Assembly: GCA_963204845.1 (NCBI GenBank)
Contig: CAUJIL010000176.1
Location: forward strand, 1 to 9,773
DNA: 9,773 bases
Source of the DNA: Pseudomonadota bacterium
GTDB taxonomy: Bacteria > Pseudomonadota > Gammaproteobacteria > Pseudomonadales > UBA5518
Reading direction: 5' to 3'
How positions within the stretch are numbered: position 1 is the stretch's first letter; each line of letters begins with the position of its first letter. A program made the translations under genes and the position numbers. The notes under the pieces were generated by a model. That model saw only the letters and a program-made list of their open reading frames with translations, was not told the DNA's origin and did no database searches. Below, in pieces: positions 5,689 to 9,773 of the stretch.

Positions 5689-8600
5689 ACCTCTCCGACG
5701 TCTCGATCCGGCGCCCGGTGTTCGCCGCGATGCTGGTGCTCGCCCTGGTGGTACTCGGCTACATCTCGATGGGCCGGCTCGAGATGCAGATCGACCCGGA
5801 CATGGAATTCCCGATGCTCACGGTGGTGACCGAGCTGCGCGGCGCCTCGCCCGCAACGGTCGAGCGGGAGGTCACCGACATCCTGGAAGAACAGATCAAC
5901 GCGCTGGAGGGGATCCGCAGCCTGAATTCGGTTTCCTCGCAGGGGTTGTCGCAGGTGTTCGTCGAGTTCGCCCTCGCCTACGACCCCGACGTGAAGGCGC
6001 AGGAAGTGCGCGACAAGGTCGCGCTGGCGCGCGCGGAGCTGCCCACCGACGTCGAGGACCCGGTGGTGCAGAAGTTCGACATCAACTCGATGGCCTTCCT
6101 GAACGTGGTGCTCGGCGGCGCGGTTTCGCTGCGCGAGCTGTCGGATCTGGCCGAACACGAGGTCAAGGAGCGTCTCGAGCGCATCGACGGCGTGGGCGCG
6201 GTCACCATCATCGGTGCGCGCGAACGCGAGGTCCGCATCTGGCTGGACCCGCTGCGGTTGAGCGGCTACGGACTGTCGATCGAGGACGTCGCGGGCACGC
6301 TGCGGCGCGAAAACGCGGAGCTCGCGGGCGGGCGCATCGAGGGGGCCGGCCGCGAGTGGTCGGTGACCACGCAGGGCAAGGCGCGCAACGTGGCCGAGTT
6401 CGGCGAGCTGATCGTCGCCGAACGCGCGGGCCGCGTGGTGCGACTGCGCGACGTGGCGATCGTCGAGGACGGCATGGCCGAGGCGCGCACCATCGCGCGC
6501 CTGAACGGGCAGCCGGGCGTGGCGCTCGAGGTCCAGCCGCAGAGCGGTGCCGACGTGGTGCGCTCGGCGCGGCTGCTGCGCCGCGAGGTCGAGGCGATCG
6601 CCGAGCGCCTGCCCGCCGGCGTGCGCATCGCGGTTGCGCGCGACTACGCGGTGATGATCGAGGAACAGGTGCGCGAGGTGTTCCGCGACATGATCTTCGC
6701 CGCGGCGCTGGTCGTCGCGGTGGTGCTGTGCTTCCTGCGCAATCTGCGCTCCACGTTCATCGCCGCGCTCGCGATCCCGTCCAGCGTGATCGCCTCGTTC
6801 TCGCTGTTCCTGCTGCTCGGGCTGTCTATCAACACGATGACGCTGATGGCGCTCGCGCTCGCGATCGGTCTGGTGATCGACGATGCGATCGTCGTGCTCG
6901 AGAGCATCTACCGGCGCATCGAGGCCGGCGAGGACGCGTTCCCGGCAGCGATCCACGGCACGCGCGAGGTGGCGCTGGCGGTGATCGCGACCACGCTGGC
7001 GGTGTGTGGCGTGTTCGTTCCCATCGTATTCATGCAGAGCACGATGGGGCGTTATTTCTACGAGTTCGGCGTTGCGGTCACCGCGGCGGTCTGCGTCTCG
7101 ACGCTGGTCGCGCTGACGCTGACGCCGATGCTCGCCAGCCGCCTGCTGGCCCGCACCGGCCACGACAACACGCGGCTGGCGGCGCCGTTTCGCGTGTTCG
7201 AACGCGCGCTCGGCGCCCTCGAGCGCGGGTACCGCTCCCTGCTCGGCGCCGCGATCCGCCACCGCGTGGTCACCCTCGGCATCGCCGCCGCCGCGGTGCT
7301 CGGCGGTTGCGGCGTGGCGAGCACGCTGCCGGTGAACCTGCTGACGCGCGAGGACCTGAGCGAGCTCGAAGTGAACGTGAAGCTGCCGATCGGCACGCCG
7401 CTGGCAGTCACCGACGGCGTCACGCGGCGCATCGAGGACTCACTCGCGCGACACCCTTATGTGCGCGATGTGTTCGCGACCTCCGGCGAGGAGCGCCAGC
7501 ACAAGCCCAACCACGCCCGCATCCAGGTGCGCCTGATCCCGAAGGACGAGCGCGCAGTGCCGATCCGCGAGACGTTCGGCGAGGTGCGCGAGCAGCTGCT
7601 CGCGGCCGTCCCCGAGGCCGAGCACATCACCGTCGGCTTCCAGGAGTACGGCGACACCGGCGACGACGTGAGTGACCTGACCTACAGCGTGCTGGGACCC
7701 GATCTGGCCCAACTGGAGCGCTTCGCGTCCGGACTCGAGACGCGCATGAAGGCCGACCCCGAGTTCACCGACGTACGCACCTCCCACGAGAGCGGCAGCC
7801 CGCAGATCACGCTCGAGGTGGACCGCGGCCGCGCCGCCGACCTCGGCGTCTCGGCCGCCGCGATCGGCCAGACGCTGCGCACGCTGTTCGCCGGCGACAA
7901 GGTCGGTTCCTACGAGGAAGGCGGCAACCGCCACGAGGTGCGCGTGCAGGTGGCGCCGCAATACCGCAACGATCCGTCGCAGATCCACCTGGTGCGCGTG
8001 CGTTCGGCGCGCGGCGAGCTGGTGCCGGTCACCAACGTCGCGCGCGTGGTCCACGAGGACGGCCCGGTGGAGATCCGGCGCAACAGCCGCACGCGCGAGA
8101 TCCGCGTCTACGCCAACATGGCGCCGGGGGCGAGCCTGGGCACCGGTGTGGCGAAGCTCGAGCGCTGGGCCGACGAGTTGGGAATCGCGGCGCCGTTCAC
8201 GCTCGAGCCCGGCGGCTACGCACGCACGATGGAGGAAACCGGCCGCGACATCATGTTCGCGTTCACGCTGGCGCTGATCGCGATCTACATGGTGCTCGCC
8301 TCGCTGTTCGACTCGCTGACGCATCCGTTCACGATCATGACCTCGGCACCGCTGGCGTTCATCGGCGGCTTTGTCGCGCTGGCGATCACGGGGCTGTCGA
8401 TGGACATGATGGCCGGCATCGGACTGCTGGTGCTGATGGGCCTGGTGATGAAGAACGGCATCCTGCTGGTGGATTACACCAACCAGTTGCGCGCGCAGGG
8501 TCGCACGCTGGAACAGGCCGTGCTCGAGGCCGCGCCGGTGCGCATGCGCCCGGTGCTGATGACCTCCGCCTCGCTGGTGATCGGGATGCTGCCGATGGTG

Positions 8601-8828
8601 CTGTCGGACGCGGTGGGTTCGGAATTCCGCGCACCGATGGGAATGATCACCATCGGCGGCCTGGTGACCTCGACGTTGCTGACGCTGGTCGTAGTGCCGG
8701 TGGTCTACATGGTGGTGGATGCCGCGAGCACGCGCACGCGCCGTGCGTGGTCGCGCCTGCGCGGCGCGTTGGCCGGTTGGCGCCGGCACCCGGCGCCCGC
8801 CGCCACGATGGCTCAGCCGAGGAAGTAG
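5685..8828 (+). CDS. RND family efflux permease (HAE1-type inner-membrane pump)
   Basis: The 1047-residue protein is full length for the hydrophobe/amphiphile RND family. Transmembrane helix 1 lies at ~10-28 after MNLSDVSIRRPVF, followed by a large periplasmic porter loop. A second helix block starts near 335 and contains AIGLVIDDAIVVLE, with the paired aspartates Asp399 and Asp400 of the proton relay. Helix 7 begins near 526, the second periplasmic loop follows, and the last helix block runs from ~856 with GLVMKNGILLVDYTN, where Lys923 matches the relay lysine of AcrB-like pumps. All key proton-relay residues are therefore present and the pump should work. It forms an operon with the preceding adaptor by ATGA overlap. 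No TolC-like gene follows; the next gene is convergent, so the outer-membrane partner must be encoded elsewhere. Drugs, biocides, bile-like compounds or metabolites are all possible substrates. The last 16 bp overlap the 3' end of the convergent gene. Confidence 0.95.
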   Translation: MNLSDVSIRRPVFAAMLVLALVVLGYISMGRLEMQIDPDMEFPMLTVVTELRGASPATVEREVTDILEEQINALEGIRSLNSVSSQGLSQVFVEFALAYDPDVKAQEVRDKVALARAELPTDVEDPVVQKFDINSMAFLNVVLGGAVSLRELSDLAEHEVKERLERIDGVGAVTIIGAREREVRIWLDPLRLSGYGLSIEDVAGTLRRENAELAGGRIEGAGREWSVTTQGKARNVAEFGELIVAERAGRVVRLRDVAIVEDGMAEARTIARLNGQPGVALEVQPQSGADVVRSARLLRREVEAIAERLPAGVRIAVARDYAVMIEEQVREVFRDMIFAAALVVAVVLCFLRNLRSTFIAALAIPSSVIASFSLFLLLGLSINTMTLMALALAIGLVIDDAIVVLESIYRRIEAGEDAFPAAIHGTREVALAVIATTLAVCGVFVPIVFMQSTMGRYFYEFGVAVTAAVCVSTLVALTLTPMLASRLLARTGHDNTRLAAPFRVFERALGALERGYRSLLGAAIRHRVVTLGIAAAAVLGGCGVASTLPVNLLTREDLSELEVNVKLPIGTPLAVTDGVTRRIEDSLARHPYVRDVFATSGEERQHKPNHARIQVRLIPKDERAVPIRETFGEVREQLLAAVPEAEHITVGFQEYGDTGDDVSDLTYSVLGPDLAQLERFASGLETRMKADPEFTDVRTSHESGSPQITLEVDRGRAADLGVSAAAIGQTLRTLFAGDKVGSYEEGGNRHEVRVQVAPQYRNDPSQIHLVRVRSARGELVPVTNVARVVHEDGPVEIRRNSRTREIRVYANMAPGASLGTGVAKLERWADELGIAAPFTLEPGGYARTMEETGRDIMFAFTLALIAIYMVLASLFDSLTHPFTIMTSAPLAFIGGFVALAITGLSMDMMAGIGLLVLMGLVMKNGILLVDYTNQLRAQGRTLEQAVLEAAPVRMRPVLMTSASLVIGMLPMVLSDAVGSEFRAPMGMITIGGLVTSTLLTLVVVPVVYMVVDAASTRTRRAWSRLRGALAGWRRHPAPAATMAQPRK

Positions 8829-9773
8829 GAGCCCTTGATGCGCTTGGCGTTCGGATCGACGCGCACGTTCACGATCGCGAACCGATCGGCCGCCAGAGCG
8901 CGTTCGAGCGCGGGGCGCAGCTGGCCGGGCTCATCGACGTATTCGGCGTGGCCGTCGACCATCTGCGCCAGCATCTCGTAGCGCGCCGGCAACAGCCGCG
9001 CGACCGGTGTCTTCGCCGGGTCGAACAACCAGTCCTGCAGCGCGTGCCCCGCGATCCCCTCGTTGTTGGCCACCACCACCACCACGCGCGCCCCGATGCG
9101 CGCCAGCGTCTCGACGTCCATCATCGCGGCGCCGAAGGCGTAGTCACCGAGCAGCGCCAGCGCCGGCGCGTCGGGGCGCGCGAGCTTGGCGCCGATCGCG
9201 TACGGCAGGCCGGTGCCGATGCAGCCGGTGGTTCCGGCGTTCAGGATCGAACGCGCGCGATACGCGGGCAGCATCGCGCGCGCGACGGCCATGATCACCT
9301 CGCCGTCGAAGCTCAGCGAAGCCTCGCGCGGCAGCACGTCGCGCACCTCGCGCACCAGCCGGTACGGGCTGATCGGGGAGGCGTCGCTGGCCGCGGCCGC
9401 GGCCAGTTCCGCCTCGTTCGCCGCCACCATGGCACGCAACCCGCGCAGCCAGCCGGAGGCCGTGCACGCAAGCGTTGTCCCGGCCAGCGCATCGGCCAGC
9501 TGCCGCGCCGCCACCCCGGCGTCGGCGACGATCGCGGTGTCGAGCTCGGCGGCGGCTACCAGTTCCTCGGCGCAGACGTCGATCTGCGCGATCTTAACGC
9601 CGGCGGCGAACTGCGGCGGCCGTCCCATGCCGAAGATCCAGTTGAAGCGTCCGCCGAACATCACCACCACGTCCGCCTGTCCGAGCGCGGCCGAGCGCGC
9701 GGCGTTGACGAACGACGGGTGGTCGTCCGGCACCACCCCGCGCGCCATCGGCGAGGTCACGTACGGCAAGCCC
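8813..9773 (-). CDS. Thiamine-diphosphate-dependent enzyme, acetolactate synthase / 2-hydroxyacyl-CoA lyase superfamily (C-terminal part)
   Basis: About 320 residues are visible. The frame is open through the right edge on the - strand and stops at TGA 8813-8815. A TTG near the edge is not a real start, because the residues before it continue a conserved stretch (GLPYVTSPMARGVVPDDHP, end of the first domain). The central domain is seen in ADVVVMFGGRFNWIFGMGRPPQF. The C-terminal domain carries the ThDP/Mg-binding motif, opening with GDYAFG and closing ~29 residues later with the Asn pair of VVVVVANNEG. The family uses ThDP to make or break C-C bonds next to a carbonyl. FNWIFGMG-PPQFA and the C-terminal layout suggest the oxalyl-CoA decarboxylase / 2-hydroxyacyl-CoA lyase side rather than true acetolactate synthase, but the catalytic Glu domain lies outside the window, so the substrate is open. 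GDY replaces the commoner GDG; glyoxylate carboligase also has GDY. The gene is tail-to-tail with the efflux permease and probably unrelated in function. Confidence 0.88.
   Translation of the reverse strand, partial: GLPYVTSPMARGVVPDDHPSFVNAARSAALGQADVVVMFGGRFNWIFGMGRPPQFAAGVKIAQIDVCAEELVAAAELDTAIVADAGVAARQLADALAGTTLACTASGWLRGLRAMVAANEAELAAAAASDASPISPYRLVREVRDVLPREASLSFDGEVIMAVARAMLPAYRARSILNAGTTGCIGTGLPYAIGAKLARPDAPALALLGDYAFGAAMMDVETLARIGARVVVVVANNEGIAGHALQDWLFDPAKTPVARLLPARYEMLAQMVDGHAEYVDEPGQLRPALERALAADRFAIVNVRVDPNAKRIKGSYFLG

Noticed and set aside
5376..7262. 628-codon open frame on the - strand opposite the RND genes
   Set aside because: Rich in His, Arg, Gln and Asp, with no domain; it is the complement of GC-biased codons of the adaptor and permease genes, which have clear family motifs.
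5525..7675. 716-codon open frame on the + strand overlapping the adaptor and permease
   Set aside because: Almost entirely Arg/Gly/Ala; a frame shadow caused by very high GC third positions.
7440..8789. 449-codon open frame on the - strand opposite the permease
   Set aside because: Same low-complexity His/Arg/Gln composition; a shadow of a strongly supported gene.

Overview
The window looks like chromosome of a GC-rich Gram-negative bacterium, most likely a gamma- or betaproteobacterium. The support is a DUF2242-type lipoprotein, a lipoprotein-type RND membrane fusion protein with its inner-membrane pump, and very GC-rich codon use over most of the window. The lineage is an inference; no rRNA or tRNA is present to fix it.

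Left third (1 to about 3215, + strand): the tail of a restriction/defence operon. A short hypothetical gene, cut by the window edge, overlaps by ATGA a complete 901-residue type III restriction (Res)-like helicase-nuclease. After it come two short pieces that look like relics. The first is a 44-residue frame that opens like a GHKL ATPase. The second is the first ~58 residues of a SIR2-family NAD-binding protein, with GAGIS intact, broken off abruptly. A methyltransferase partner would be expected upstream, outside the window.

Junction (about 3213-3311): the SIR2 homology stops beside a long inverted repeat (3223-3262; 16 paired bases, one bulge, 7-nt spacer). Beyond it, composition changes to more GC-rich sequence with housekeeping-type genes. 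This looks like the edge of a mobile or defence island, and the repeat could be a recombination site.

Right two thirds: a DUF2242-type lipoprotein on the - strand with a long Pro/Ala/Thr/Glu tail containing 27-bp repeats. A 217-bp divergent intergenic region follows, then a two-gene RND efflux operon on the + strand (lipoprotein membrane fusion protein and 1047-aa permease, ATGA overlap, no outer-membrane channel gene in the window). Last is the C-terminal ~320 residues of a thiamine-diphosphate enzyme on the - strand, which runs off the right edge and overlaps the permease gene tail-to-tail by 16 bp.

The most interesting part is the decayed Res / GHKL-like / SIR2 cluster and its palindromic boundary. 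Intact relatives may encode a composite system joining type III-like restriction with an NAD-dependent effector.
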